Part shown: piece by piece, positions 53,297-63,000 of the stretch
Layout: every line of letters begins with the position of its first letter
Position numbering within the stretch: position 1 is the first letter of the stretch
NCBI RefSeq assembly: GCF_004923315.1
Contig: NZ_CP039648.1
Span: 414,501 to 478,500 of the forward strand
Direction: 5' to 3'
Length of the DNA stretch: 64,000 nt
From: Azospirillum sp. TSA2s
GTDB lineage: Bacteria > Pseudomonadota > Alphaproteobacteria > Azospirillales > Azospirillaceae
Notes under the pieces: generated by a model
Told to the model about the DNA's origin: nothing
The model's database searches: none
What the model saw: only the letters and a program-made list of their open reading frames with translations
Program-made: the position numbers and the translations under genes

Positions 53297-54363
53297 CACG
53301 CGGCCTCCTTCCGGTGCAGCAGGGCCAGCAGGCGGTCGACCAGACCGATCAGCCCCTTCGGCGCGAACAGCACGATCACCGCCAGCAGCAGGCCGAGCCA
53401 GAAGTACCAGTAGGCGGGGTCGAGTGCCGACAGCCGGTCCTTGAACAGGGTGAAGACCACGGCTCCCAGCAGGGCGCCCCACAGCCGGCCGGCGCCGCCC
53501 AGCGCCACGATGATCAGGATCTCGCCCGACAGGCTGAAATGCAGGACGTTGAGGCCGACGAACTGCGATGTCTGGGCCAGCAGCGCCCCGGCGATGCCGG
53601 CCAGCGCGGCGGAGACGATGTAGATCGACAGCAGGCGGCGCTGCACGCCCGTGCCGATGGCCTGCATGCGCACCCGGTTCTCGCGGATGCCGACCAGCGA
53701 GCGGCCATAGGGCGAGCGCGTCATCAACACGGCGAAGACCACGACGACGATCAGCACCGCCAGCGTGTAGAGGAAGGCGGTCAGGCCGAAGATGTCGAAC
53801 TCGAACAGGCCGGCGACGGGGGAGACGATCATGCCCTGCAGGCCGTCGGCACCGCCGGTCAGGGGCTTGGCCCGGTTGGCGATCTCGTAGACCAGCGACG
53901 CGAAGGCCATGGTCAGCATCAGTTGCCCCAGGCCGCGGGTGCGCAGAACCAGGACGCCGGTGGCCGCCCCCAGCAGGGCCGAGACCGCGCCGGCCAGCAG
54001 CAGCGCGGACAGCGGCTCCGTCCAGCCGAGTTCGACCGAGGCGATGCCGACCGCATAGGCGCCCAGCCCGAAGAAGACGGCATGGCCGAGCGTGACGATC
54101 CCGGCGAAGCCGACCAGCAGATCGACCGACAGCGCGAAGATCATGGTGATGGCGACCTGGGCGGCGAGCAGCCAGTAGGCCTCGCCGAACAGCAGGGTGG
54201 CAAGCGCGCCGAGGCCGAGCAGGACGGCGATGACGAGGTCGCTGCCGCCCCGGCCCATCGCCAGCCCCCGCCAGGTAGAGGCCGCCGCGGCCCCCTGGTA
54301 GGAGACGGAGAGGCTTTTCACAGGTTCGTTCCTTGGGATTGGCCGGGACATCGGTCGTTCCAT
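53296..54363 (-). CDS. livM: Branched-chain-type ABC transporter permease LivM
   Basis: 355-residue permease with about nine membrane segments. The family segments DLLVGFAGIVTLGHAVFFGLGAYAVG and GGAGRLWGALLGAVVFTLFKD are present, the latter near the coupling helix. ATG at 54363 is five bases after the livH stop; an internal ATG four codons later is possible. It pairs with LivH as a heterodimer. Confidence 0.91.
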   Translation of the reverse strand: MERPMSRPIPRNEPVKSLSVSYQGAAAASTWRGLAMGRGGSDLVIAVLLGLGALATLLFGEAYWLLAAQVAITMIFALSVDLLVGFAGIVTLGHAVFFGLGAYAVGIASVELGWTEPLSALLLAGAVSALLGAATGVLVLRTRGLGQLMLTMAFASLVYEIANRAKPLTGGADGLQGMIVSPVAGLFEFDIFGLTAFLYTLAVLIVVVVFAVLMTRSPYGRSLVGIRENRVRMQAIGTGVQRRLLSIYIVSAALAGIAGALLAQTSQFVGLNVLHFSLSGEILIIVALGGAGRLWGALLGAVVFTLFKDRLSALDPAYWYFWLGLLLAVIVLFAPKGLIGLVDRLLALLHRKEAA

Positions 54364-54368
54364 GGGTC

Positions 54369-55235
54369 TCAGCTCCGCACGCCGAAGAAGCCGGCCGGTT
54401 TCGCCAGCAGGATGGCGATGACGACGCCGTAGATGAAGAAGGCGCCGAATTCCGGGATCAGGTACTTGCCGGCCACATCGACGACACCGATGCACAGCGC
54501 CGCCAGGAAGGGGCCGAAGATGGAGCCCAACCCGCCGACCGCGACGACGATCAGGAACAGGACCAGATATTCCTGCCCGTAGGTCGGCGTGATCGACAGC
54601 ACGTCGGCACCGATGCCGCCGCCGAGCCCGGCGATGCCGGTGCCGAGCGCGAAGGTCAGGGTGAACAGGAGGCGGGTGTCGACGCCGACGGCCTCCGCCA
54701 TGTTGCGGTTGTCCACCGCCGCCCGGATGCGCATGCCCATGCGGGTGCGGCCGATCAGCAGCCACAGCGCAGCCAGGATGGCGACGCCGGCGACGATGAC
54801 GAAGGCGCGGTAGGCCGGGAAATCGATCCCGCCCAGCGTCACCTGACCCGACAGGGCGGCCGGAATCTCCGGCTGCTGCTGCAGGGGGCCGAAGGCCAGC
54901 GTGAAGCCGGCGATGGCCATGAACAGCAGGGCGATGGAGAACAGCACCTGCCGCAGTTCGTCGGCGCCGTAGAGGGTGCGGACCACCAGCCGCTCGACCA
55001 CCGCCCCGGCCAGTGCCACCGTGACGAAGGCGGCCGGCAGGGCCACCCAGAATGGCAGCCCCAGCGACCGGGTCGCCATGACGACCACATAGCCGCCGGC
55101 CGCGGCGAAGGCGCCATGGGCGAGGTTGGCGAAGTTCATCAGGCCCATGGTGATGCCGAGCCCGACGGAGACGATGTAGAGGACCATCGCGAAGGCGAGG
55201 CCGTGGAACAGGATGGTCAGAGCAGCCGTGATCAC
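54369..55235 (-). CDS. livH: Branched-chain-type ABC transporter permease LivH
   Basis: 288-residue permease with eight predicted membrane segments. YIVSVGLGITMGLMNFANLAHGAFAAAGGY is the typical LivH N-terminal region, and AVDNRNMAEAVGVDTRLLF the coupling loop, ending before the last helices with GLGSIFGPFLAALCIGVVD. It follows the binding-protein gene by 30 bases. Confidence 0.91.
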   Translation of the reverse strand: MITAALTILFHGLAFAMVLYIVSVGLGITMGLMNFANLAHGAFAAAGGYVVVMATRSLGLPFWVALPAAFVTVALAGAVVERLVVRTLYGADELRQVLFSIALLFMAIAGFTLAFGPLQQQPEIPAALSGQVTLGGIDFPAYRAFVIVAGVAILAALWLLIGRTRMGMRIRAAVDNRNMAEAVGVDTRLLFTLTFALGTGIAGLGGGIGADVLSITPTYGQEYLVLFLIVVAVGGLGSIFGPFLAALCIGVVDVAGKYLIPEFGAFFIYGVVIAILLAKPAGFFGVRS

Positions 55236-55265
55236 GGGGCCGCACTCCCTTTTTCAAGAGCGGTG

Positions 55266-56453
55266 TTACTTGGCCTTGCCCGGATCCTTCACCGCGGCGA
55301 AGGTCTCGAACTCGACGTTGCGCAGCGCGCCGTTCACCGTCTCCACCCGGCGGATGTAGATGTTCTGCACGATGTCGCGGGTCTCGGGATCGATGGCGAT
55401 GGGGCCGCGCGGGCTTTCGGCGCTCCAGTGGCTCATCGCGTCCACGGCGGCCTTGCCGTCGCCCTTGCCCTTCATCGCCTTGATGGCGTGGTGGATGGCA
55501 GCCATTCCGTCATAGCCGCCGACGGCCATGAAGGTCGGCGTGCTGTCGGCGCCATAGGCGGCCTGCCATGCCTTCAGGAAATCGGCGTTGGCCTTGCTGT
55601 CATGCGCGGTGGAATAATGGAAGCCGGTGACCACGCCCAGCGCGGCATCGCCCATGTTGGGCAGCTCGTCCTCCACCGTCACCTCACCGGAGCCGACCAG
55701 GCGGATGCCGGCCTCCTTCAGGCCCAGGCTCTGGTACGCCTTCATCAGCGCGGTCGACTGGGTGCCGCCGGGCAGGAAGACATAGAGCGCGTCGGGCTTG
55801 GCGTCCTTCACCTTCTGCAGGAAGGGGATGAAATCGGGGCTCTGGACCGGCACGCGGACCGATTGCACGACCGATTTGCCGTCACCCTTGAAGCCGGCGG
55901 TGAAGGCCTCTTCCGCCTCGACGCCGGGGGCGTAGTCGGAGACCAGCGTGTAGACGGTCTTGATGTCGGCCTGCTTGGACGCCCATTGCGCCAGCGGCTG
56001 GGTGAATTGCGGGATGGTCTGCGAGACACGGACGATGTAGGGGGAGGCCTTCGTCGTCGCCGACGCGGCGGCGTTCATGATGACGAAAGGAACCTTCGCC
56101 TGGGTGGCGATGGGAGCGATGGCGTTGGCGTTCGGCGTGAAGATGATGCCGGCCAGGAAATCGACGTGGTCGCGCACCACCAGCTCCTGCGCCAGCCGCT
56201 TGGCGACGTCGGGGGCCGGGCCGGTGTCGTCGCGCACGACCAGTTCGACCGTGTCGTCACCGAGGTCGTTCTTGTGCAGCTGTTCGTAGAGCCGCGCCCC
56301 GCGCTCGATCTGCTGGCCAAGCGAGGCGGTCGGGCCGGACAGCGAGGCGATCAACCCGATCTTGTAGGCTTTGGCCGCGGCGCTGCCCGCCATCGGCAGC
56401 AGGGCGGCGGCGGCCATGGCGGTGCCGAGGGTGAGGGTGCGGAAGCTGGTCAT
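55266..56453 (-). CDS. ABC transporter substrate-binding protein (Leu/Ile/Val-type fold)
   Basis: 395-residue periplasmic binding protein (Peripla_BP_6). A signal peptide covers 1-27 (cleavage AAA-KAYKIG). Lobe one starts KIGLIASLSGPTASLGQQIERGARL; the ligand loop lies in AAASATTKASPYIVRVSQ; lobe two includes VGSGEVTVEDELPNMGDAALG. Homologues next to aromatic-acid genes bind benzoate, hydroxybenzoate or vanillate-like compounds. It is separated from galC by 61 bases, in line with one long operon from galB to galA. Confidence 0.9.
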   Translation of the reverse strand: MTSFRTLTLGTAMAAAALLPMAGSAAAKAYKIGLIASLSGPTASLGQQIERGARLYEQLHKNDLGDDTVELVVRDDTGPAPDVAKRLAQELVVRDHVDFLAGIIFTPNANAIAPIATQAKVPFVIMNAAASATTKASPYIVRVSQTIPQFTQPLAQWASKQADIKTVYTLVSDYAPGVEAEEAFTAGFKGDGKSVVQSVRVPVQSPDFIPFLQKVKDAKPDALYVFLPGGTQSTALMKAYQSLGLKEAGIRLVGSGEVTVEDELPNMGDAALGVVTGFHYSTAHDSKANADFLKAWQAAYGADSTPTFMAVGGYDGMAAIHHAIKAMKGKGDGKAAVDAMSHWSAESPRGPIAIDPETRDIVQNIYIRRVETVNGALRNVEFETFAAVKDPGKAK

Positions 56454-56514
56454 TGTGGTGGGTCCTCCCAGGGAATTCGTTGTGGGGGTTTTGGGTGGGG
56501 GCGAAAAAAGCGCG

Positions 56515-57225
56515 TCAGCGCCCCGACTCCTCCAGACGGTCGACATAGACCAGCCCCGCCTCGGCCAGTGCCGGGCGCATGTCGTACATGTCCAGGCCCA
56601 GTTCGCCGGACGCGAGGCGCTTGCGCTTGTCCTCCTCGTTGGCCGAGCGCTTCTGGGCAAGGGCAGCCACTTCCGCAGCGCGCGAGGCCGGCACCACGAC
56701 GACGCCGTCGTCGTCAGCGACGATCACGTCGCCCGGATTGACCAGCGCCCCGGCGCAGACCACCGGAATGTTGACGGAGCCGAGAGTCGCCTTGACGGTG
56801 CCCTTCGCGGAGACCGCGCGCGACCAGACCGGGAAGCCCATCTCCTGCAGGCTGGCCACGTCGCGGCAGCCGGCATCGATCACCAGCCCGCGCACCTGCC
56901 GCGCCATCAGCGAGGTCGCCAGCAGGTCGCCGAACATGCCGTCGGTGTTGTCGGTCGTGACGCCGACCACCAGGATATCGCCGGGGCGGCACTGCTCCAC
57001 CGCCACATGCAGCATCCAATTGTCGCCGGGCTGGGCCAGCACGGTGACGGCGGTGCCGGCGACCCGCGCCCCCGGCCAGACCGGGCGCATGTAGGTCTTC
57101 ATCAGCCCCAGCCGCCCCATCGCCTCATGCACCGTGGAGACGCCGAGCGTGGCGAGGCTTTCGACCGCCGCCCCATCGGCACGGTCGATGCTGCGGACAA
57201 CGACGCCGAGCTTGGTCGGGATCAT
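56515..57225 (-). CDS. galC: 4-carboxy-4-hydroxy-2-oxoadipate aldolase
   Basis: 236-residue class II aldolase of the RraA-like HMG/CHA family. It cleaves 4-carboxy-4-hydroxy-2-oxoadipate to pyruvate and oxaloacetate, the last step of gallate breakdown. Catalytic arginine R121 and metal-coupled D122 lie in [10 protein letters not shown], preceded by [19 protein letters not shown], which sets the phosphate/oxyanion loop. Its start overlaps the galB stop (ATGA). Confidence 0.93.
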   Translation of the reverse strand: MIPTKLGVVVRSIDRADGAAVESLATLGVSTVHEAMGRLGLMKTYMRPVWPGARVAGTAVTVLAQPGDNWMLHVAVEQCRPGDILVVGVTTDNTDGMFGDLLATSLMARQVRGLVIDAGCRDVASLQEMGFPVWSRAVSAKGTVKATLGSVNIPVVCAGALVNPGDVIVADDDGVVVVPASRAAEVAALAQKRSANEEDKRKRLASGELGLDMYDMRPALAEAGLVYVDRLEESGR

Positions 57226-57971
57226 GCCAGCTCCTCCAGCACCATCGGGAAGACTCGCTGGTAGGCTTCGCCGTGGGTCATGCCCTGTCTGGTGCCATAG
57301 GTGGCGCCGCGCCCGGCGTTGCGGCCGCCCTGGGCGCCGCGCTGCAACGCCACGCGGGTGTAGTAGTCCCACAGATGCGTCTGGGCCGGCAGTGTCTCGA
57401 ACGCCTTGCGTTTGATGTCCCAGACCTCGTCGATGTTTAGGATGACGTTCGGCTTGAAGTCGCACTGTTCGGGCTGGTGCGGCTCGAACAGGAAGACCGG
57501 CGGGGCGCCAAGCGTTTTCGCGCCGGGATCGTGGCCGGCGGCCTGGGCGATGATGCGGGCCTGCTGGGCGAAGCGGGCGGCGTCGGGGTGGTCGTGGTTG
57601 TAGGGGTCGGCCGCCGCATGAGTCAGGACGAAAGCCGGCTGGACATCGCGATAGATGTCGACCAGCCGGTCCAGCATCTCGCGGTTCAGCGCCAGCGGAT
57701 AGTCCTCCGTATCGAAGAACTCGATCTCGGCGCCGAGGATCTCGGCGGCACGCAGGGCTTCGTCATGGCGCTGGCGCTTCACCGCCTCCAGCGTGGCCCC
57801 CGGCTGCTTCCACGCACCCTGGCTTTCGCCACGGGCGCCATAGGACAGGCAGACGATCTTGACGCGGTAGCCGCGTCTGGCGTGCAGAGCGATGGCGCCG
57901 CCGGCGCGCCAGACGAAGTCTCCCGGATGCGCGCTGACGACCAGCGCGCCCTTTTGCGATTGCGTGCTCAT
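57222..57971 (-). CDS. galB: 4-oxalomesaconate hydratase (PIG-L superfamily)
   Basis: 249-residue zinc-binding protein of the PIG-L/LmbE fold that hydrates 4-oxalomesaconate to 4-carboxy-4-hydroxy-2-oxoadipate, as GalB. Metal-site segments are [13 protein letters not shown] at 13-25, where the canonical HPDD is HPGD, and [18 protein letters not shown] near 115. The change in the first motif fits hydratases of this group rather than deacetylases. First gene of the leftward gal operon; its promoter region holds TetR operators. Confidence 0.9.
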   Translation of the reverse strand: MSTQSQKGALVVSAHPGDFVWRAGGAIALHARRGYRVKIVCLSYGARGESQGAWKQPGATLEAVKRQRHDEALRAAEILGAEIEFFDTEDYPLALNREMLDRLVDIYRDVQPAFVLTHAAADPYNHDHPDAARFAQQARIIAQAAGHDPGAKTLGAPPVFLFEPHQPEQCDFKPNVILNIDEVWDIKRKAFETLPAQTHLWDYYTRVALQRGAQGGRNAGRGATYGTRQGMTHGEAYQRVFPMVLEELA

Positions 57972-58018
57972 GGCGGTGTGCGCCTGTGGTTCGGGGGTTT
58001 TGGTTGAACGACCGCCTT

Positions 58019-58038
58019 ATTTGTACGGTCGTACAAAT
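58019..58038. promoter_or_regulatory. TetR operator O1
   Basis: ATTTGTACGGTCGTACAAAT, a palindrome with nine perfectly paired bases on each side of a GT centre, 48 bases upstream of the galB start. Confidence 0.8.
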
Positions 58039-58070
58039 GCTAGGCATCGCCGCAGTCCTGTGTCAACATG

Positions 58071-58090
58071 AATTTTACGGACGTACAATC
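58071..58090. promoter_or_regulatory. TetR operator O2
   Basis: AATTTTACGGACGTACAATC, 15 of 20 positions identical to O1 and with the same ACGGACGT-type core; midway between the divergent genes. Confidence 0.65.
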
Positions 58091-58112
58091 GGCCAGATAC
58101 GTCGTTCAAATT

Positions 58113-58132
58113 ATTTGTACGGACGACCAAAT
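58113..58132. promoter_or_regulatory. TetR operator O3
   Basis: ATTTGTACGGACGACCAAAT, 17 of 20 positions identical to O1; 53 bases upstream of the tetR GTG. Between O2 and O3, TCGTTCAAATT at 58102-58112 looks like a further half-site. Confidence 0.72.
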
Positions 58133-58185
58133 GGCGCTAGGATGGCGGCAGTTGTTCCGCTCCATCCGATCCGGAGGTCGATCCC

Positions 58186-58845
58186 GTGCTTACCGCGCAA
58201 CGCCAGAACTCGATGAGGGAGGCGATCCTCGATGCCGCGGAAGATCTGTTCTCCAAGAACGGCTTCCGTGCGGTGTCGATGCGGGAGATCGCCCAGGCGT
58301 CGGGCGCCAATCTCGGCAGCATCAGCTATCATTTCGGCTCGAAGGACGGGCTGCTGCGCGCGATCTACGAACGCCACTCCGGCCCGATGAACCGGCGCCG
58401 GCAGGAATTGCTGACGGAGGCGCAGCGCATCCGCGATCCCGACGACCGGCTGCAGGCGATCGTGCGCGCCTTCATCCTGCCGTCGCTGTCCCAGACGGAG
58501 GGCAGCATCGGCGGCGGCGCCCGCTTCGCCCGGCTGCGCGCCGTGGTGATGGCGGAGCGTCACGAGGAGGCGCAGAAGATCATCGCGGAGACCTTCAACC
58601 CCATCAATCTCGCCTTCATCGACGCGTTGCAGGCCTGCCTGCCGCATCTGCCGCGGGCCGACATCGTCTGGCGCACGCATTTCCTGCTGGGGGCGGTCAG
58701 CTACACGCTGATCAACCCGTGGCGGGTGACGCGCCTGTCGGACGGCGAGGCGAATGGCGAAAACACCGAAGAGGCGCTGGTCCAGATCGTCCGCGCCGCC
58801 GTCGCCGCCTTCCGCGCGCCGGCGGGGAGCGATCCCGCGCCCTGA
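58186..58845 (+). CDS. TetR-family regulator of the gallate cluster
   Basis: 219-residue regulator. The N-terminal HTH reads REAILDAAEDLFSKNGFRAVSMREIAQASGANLGSISYHFGSKDGLLRAIYERH (about 11-64). The ligand domain follows, with the TetR_C_33-like FINPINLAFIDAL region. GTG at 58186 has GGAGGT nine bases upstream. It is divergent from galB and followed 21 bases later by galD. The three palindromes in its upstream region make autoregulation and control of both arms likely, replacing the LysR-type GalR known in Pseudomonas. Confidence 0.9.
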   Translation: MLTAQRQNSMREAILDAAEDLFSKNGFRAVSMREIAQASGANLGSISYHFGSKDGLLRAIYERHSGPMNRRRQELLTEAQRIRDPDDRLQAIVRAFILPSLSQTEGSIGGGARFARLRAVVMAERHEEAQKIIAETFNPINLAFIDALQACLPHLPRADIVWRTHFLLGAVSYTLINPWRVTRLSDGEANGENTEEALVQIVRAAVAAFRAPAGSDPAP

Positions 58846-58866
58846 CTGATTAGGGAGCTTGAGACG

Positions 58867-59964
58867 ATGACCGAGCAGATCGGCATCCGCTGCGCGCTGA
58901 TGCGCGGCGGCACCTCGAAGGGCGCCTATTTCCTGGCGTCGGATTTGCCGGACGATCCGGCGGCTCGCGACCGCATCCTGCTGGCGGCACTCGGCTCGCC
59001 CGATCCGCGCCAGATCGACGGCATCGGCGGGGCGCATCCGCTGACCAGCAAGGTGGCGGTGGTGTCGAAATCCGACCGGCCGGACTGCGACGTCGATTAC
59101 CTGTTCCTGCAGATCGTGCCGGACAAGCCGATCGTCTCCGACAAGCAGAATTGCGGCAACATCCTGGCCGGCGTCGCCCCCTTCGCCATCGAACGAGGGC
59201 TGATGCAGCCGGCCGGAGAGCGCACCACCGTGCGCGTCTATATGGTCAATTCCGACAGCAAGGCGGAGGTGACGGTTGAAACGCCGGGCGGGCGCGTGCG
59301 CTATGACGGCGACGTCGCCATCGACGGCGTGCCGGGCACCCATGCGCCGGTGACCCAGGCCTTCCTCGACACGGAAGGCTCGGCCTGCGGCGCGCTGCTG
59401 CCGACCGGGCGGACGATGGACGAGATCGACGGCGTGCCTTGTACCCTGATCGACAACGGGATGCCGGTGGTCGTCCTGCCGGCATCCGCCCTCGGCCTGA
59501 CCGGTTACGAGGATGCCGACGCGCTGGAAGGCGATGCCGTCCTGAAGGAGCGGTTGGAGAGGATTCGGCTTGCCGCCGGGCCGCTGATGGGGCTGGGCGA
59601 CGTGCGGGCGCAGACGGTGCCGAAGCTGACCCTGGTGGCGCCGCCACGTGACGGAGGAATGATCTGTACCCGGACCTTCACGCCTTTCAGCCTGCATGCC
59701 TCCATCGGTGTGCTGGGCGCGGTGACGGTGGCGACGGCCTGCCTGCTGGACGGATCGCCGGCTCATGCGCTGGCGGCGGTGCCATCTGGCCCGTCCAAGC
59801 TCTGCGATGTGGAGCATCCGTCGGGCCGGCTGACGGTGGCGCTTGAGATCGATCCACCTGCAATCGACGGGGGCGCCGCGGACTTGAAGTTGCGCCGCGC
59901 GGCCCTGGTGCGGACGGCGCGCCTGCTGATGGACGGGACCGTGTTCGTGGCCGTCGCGCGCTGA
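58867..59964 (+). CDS. galD: 4-oxalomesaconate tautomerase (PrpF family)
   Basis: 365-residue isomerase of the PrpF/diaminopimelate-epimerase-like fold that converts the keto to the enol form of 4-oxalomesaconate. It begins IRCALMRGGTSKGAYFLASDLP, the PrpF signature. The catalytic thiol region QNCGNILAGVAPFAIERGL and the second-half DTEGSACGALLPTGR segment follow. It forms an operon with tetR, so it is regulated apart from galBCA but from the same intergenic region. Confidence 0.92.
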   Translation: MTEQIGIRCALMRGGTSKGAYFLASDLPDDPAARDRILLAALGSPDPRQIDGIGGAHPLTSKVAVVSKSDRPDCDVDYLFLQIVPDKPIVSDKQNCGNILAGVAPFAIERGLMQPAGERTTVRVYMVNSDSKAEVTVETPGGRVRYDGDVAIDGVPGTHAPVTQAFLDTEGSACGALLPTGRTMDEIDGVPCTLIDNGMPVVVLPASALGLTGYEDADALEGDAVLKERLERIRLAAGPLMGLGDVRAQTVPKLTLVAPPRDGGMICTRTFTPFSLHASIGVLGAVTVATACLLDGSPAHALAAVPSGPSKLCDVEHPSGRLTVALEIDPPAIDGGAADLKLRRAALVRTARLLMDGTVFVAVAR

Positions 59965-60080
59965 CCTCCTGGGGACGAGCCGCTTCAAAGGCGATCTCGA
60001 CGAAAGCGACGAGCCACCGGAGTTCCAGCGATTGCCAGTCACCCGTCCAGGTCGCTGGCATATCTGAACTCCCGCCTCGT

Positions 60081-63000
60081 TCAGGTGAACGCGACACTGC
60101 CGTCCGCCGCGACGGGCAGGGTGAAGGTGAAGCGGCTGCCGCCGCTGTCACTGTCCGCCGACAGGGTCCCGCCATGGGCGGACATGACCGAGCGGCAGAT
60201 GGACAGTCCCATTCCCATGCCGCTGTCCTTGGTGGTGAAGAAGGGATCGAAGATCCGCGCCAGGATGTCGGGGGAAATGCCGCTGCCGGTGTCGCCGATG
60301 CTGACCGCGAGCACGCCGTCGGTCACCCGGCTTTCGACCAGAAGCTCACGCTGTCCGCCATGTTCGGCCATGGAATCCAGCGCGTTGGTGACGAGATTCA
60401 GAACCACCTGCTGCAGCTGTGTGCGGTCGCCCCGCACCTGGACGCCGTCACTGCGGAGATCGGCGGTCAGGCGGACGCCGCGCTTGCCGATCTCGTCGGC
60501 GGTCAGGGTCAGCACCTCCTCCACCAGGGGATCGACGGAAAGCGGCTCCAGCACCAGGGGGGCGTGCTTCGCAAGCGACCGCAGCGCGCGCAGGATATCG
60601 GCGACGCGCAGACCGGCGGTGCGGATGTCCTCCAGGTTCGACAGGGCCTCCGCCACGTCGGGAGTGGGGGCCTTCAGCCAGCGCAGGCTGGCGCCGGCGC
60701 TGGCGACGATGCCGGCGAGCGGCTGGCTGATCTCGTGGGTGATGGAAGCCGCCAGTTCGCCCATGACCGTCAGGTGGCTTGCCCGCGCCAGATCGGCGCG
60801 CGCGACGCGAAGGGCCGCCTCCATTTCCTGGCGGCGGCGATTCTCCAGCATCAGGTCGGTGTAGAGCCGGGCCGCCTCCAGCGCGTTGGCCGCCTGCGGG
60901 GCCAGCACCTCCAGCATCGCCGCCTTGCGCGGCGTGAAGACGTTCAGCGCAAGGTCGTTTTCCAGATACAGGACGCCGACCAGCCGGCCCTGCTTGATCA
61001 GGGGCTGGCAAAGGAACGATCCCGCCTTCGCGCCGGCGGTCGCCGCTTCGCCGGATGAGAGCGTCCGCCGGGTGCGCAACACGGTGTGCAGGACGGCGGC
61101 CGGCACGTGATCCTCCGCCGGGACGTCGTCGGTCAGCCGGACCACGATGTCGCTGTCTACCACGGTCGCCGTCGCCTCCACCCGCGGTTCGTCACCGCGC
61201 ATCAGCAGCAGGGCGCCGCGCCGGGCACCGGCATGGACGATCATGTTGACCATCAGCCGCTCGACCAGCCGGTCCAGCAGGATCTCCTCCGACAGGGCAT
61301 GGGCCGTCTTCAGCACCAGCTCCATGTCCAGATCCTCGATGCCCTGACGGGCGTCGGCAGGGCCGTCGCCGGCCAGGAAGGGGAATTCCGCCTCCAGCCC
61401 CTTCACCTTGGCCAACGCCCCCCAGCGCCGGTAGGCGGCCGACGACAGCCTCAGCTGGTCGCGCGCGGCATAGCCAAGCTGCAGCGACCGGGCATGGCGG
61501 CCGGCCAGTTCGTGGGCCAGTCCCTGTTCATGAGAAAAGCCGGCCGCAGCCGCCGCCGCTGCGGAGTCGTCATAGAGACGCATCGCCTCGACATCGCGTC
61601 CGTCCAGCCTCGCCATCTCCGCATCGACCAGGGACAGCTTGTTGCGGAAGGTCAGCGGGTTGATGTCCGCCCACAGGGCCAGCCGCCGGCGGCAGTGCGC
61701 CACCTCGTCCCGCGCCGCTGCGGCATCTGTCCCAGGATCCTGGGTGTGCAGCACGGCGTTGTAGAAGGTCAACTCGCCGACGGAGATATGGGCCGGCGCC
61801 GCCCAGGTCATGCCGAAGGCCGGCGTCAGGTTGGCCCGGGCCAGGGCGAAATCGCGGTGGTAGAGCGCGGCCTGTCCGCGCAACTGCCAGGTCCAGAAAT
61901 ACAGCGCCGACATCGGCGTGCGGCCCGGTGCCGTCGCGGGATCCTGGAAGGCGGTTTCCCAAGCGCCCACCGTCTGGCCGGCGTTCTCCTGCAGCGATTG
62001 CACATAGTCCTGCTGGGTCGACATCAGATCGACGATGTCGTCGAATCCCGCGTCCCGCGCGATGGCGATCAACGGGTCCGTCTCCTCCCGCACCGCCGAC
62101 AGCCGCTCCCCCATCGCCAGCAGGTCGGAGACGATGTGGTTGCAGCTGTAGCAGAGCATGCGCAGCTCGGCGCACTGGTGCCCGACCTTTTTGGCCTCGC
62201 GCACGTGGGCCAAGCCGTAGGACAGCGGCTGTGTCCAGGGGCTGACCTGATCCAGCGCCACCAGCACCGGGGTGCGATAGCGTTCGAAGCCGTGGCGGTC
62301 CACCAGTTGCAGCGCCGCCGAGGCATAGGCGAACCCTTCCACATACTCGTCGAAGACGGTCGCCAAGGAGACGCCGAACCACGCGATTCCCTGGGCCGAG
62401 GCGGCGGTCACGCCATGCTTCAGCGTCAATTCCACCATGGTGGCGAGCTGAAGATGCACCAGATCGGCCGACGGGTAGAAGAAGGCCGCCTCCAGCGCCG
62501 TCAGCAGCGCCATGGCGGCTTCCATGCACGGATCGTCCATCGCCGGCAGGTCGACCAGGGCCGAGACCGGCCGGCCATCCAGCAGCCGCCTGATCCGGTC
62601 GTAAGTGGCGGCGACCGCCCCCGGCGGCGGATCGGTGGGCAGGTCGATCCCCAGCTGCGCCAATCCTTCCAGCGCCACCCGCACCGCGCCGCGGAAATCC
62701 GACGCCACGGTCAGCCGCGCAGCCTTCAGCCGGTATGCCTCGGCGCCGTCGATGGCGCCGTCGGCATGACGGAACAGCCCGTCGATGGCGCTGTCAGCCC
62801 CGGCCGCGTCGCCGCTCGCCAGCAGGCATTCGGCCGTCAACACCGCCGCCCGCCATGCCAACGGGTAGGATTGGGTCCAGCGTTCCTCCCCCAGGATGCG
62901 GTCGACGCCTGCCAGATAGGTCAGCGCCCGGGCGCGCGCCGCAGCGGCGACCGCCTGACCCGCCGCGTCGATCAGGGTGCCGGCGAACTGATCGGCCCGC

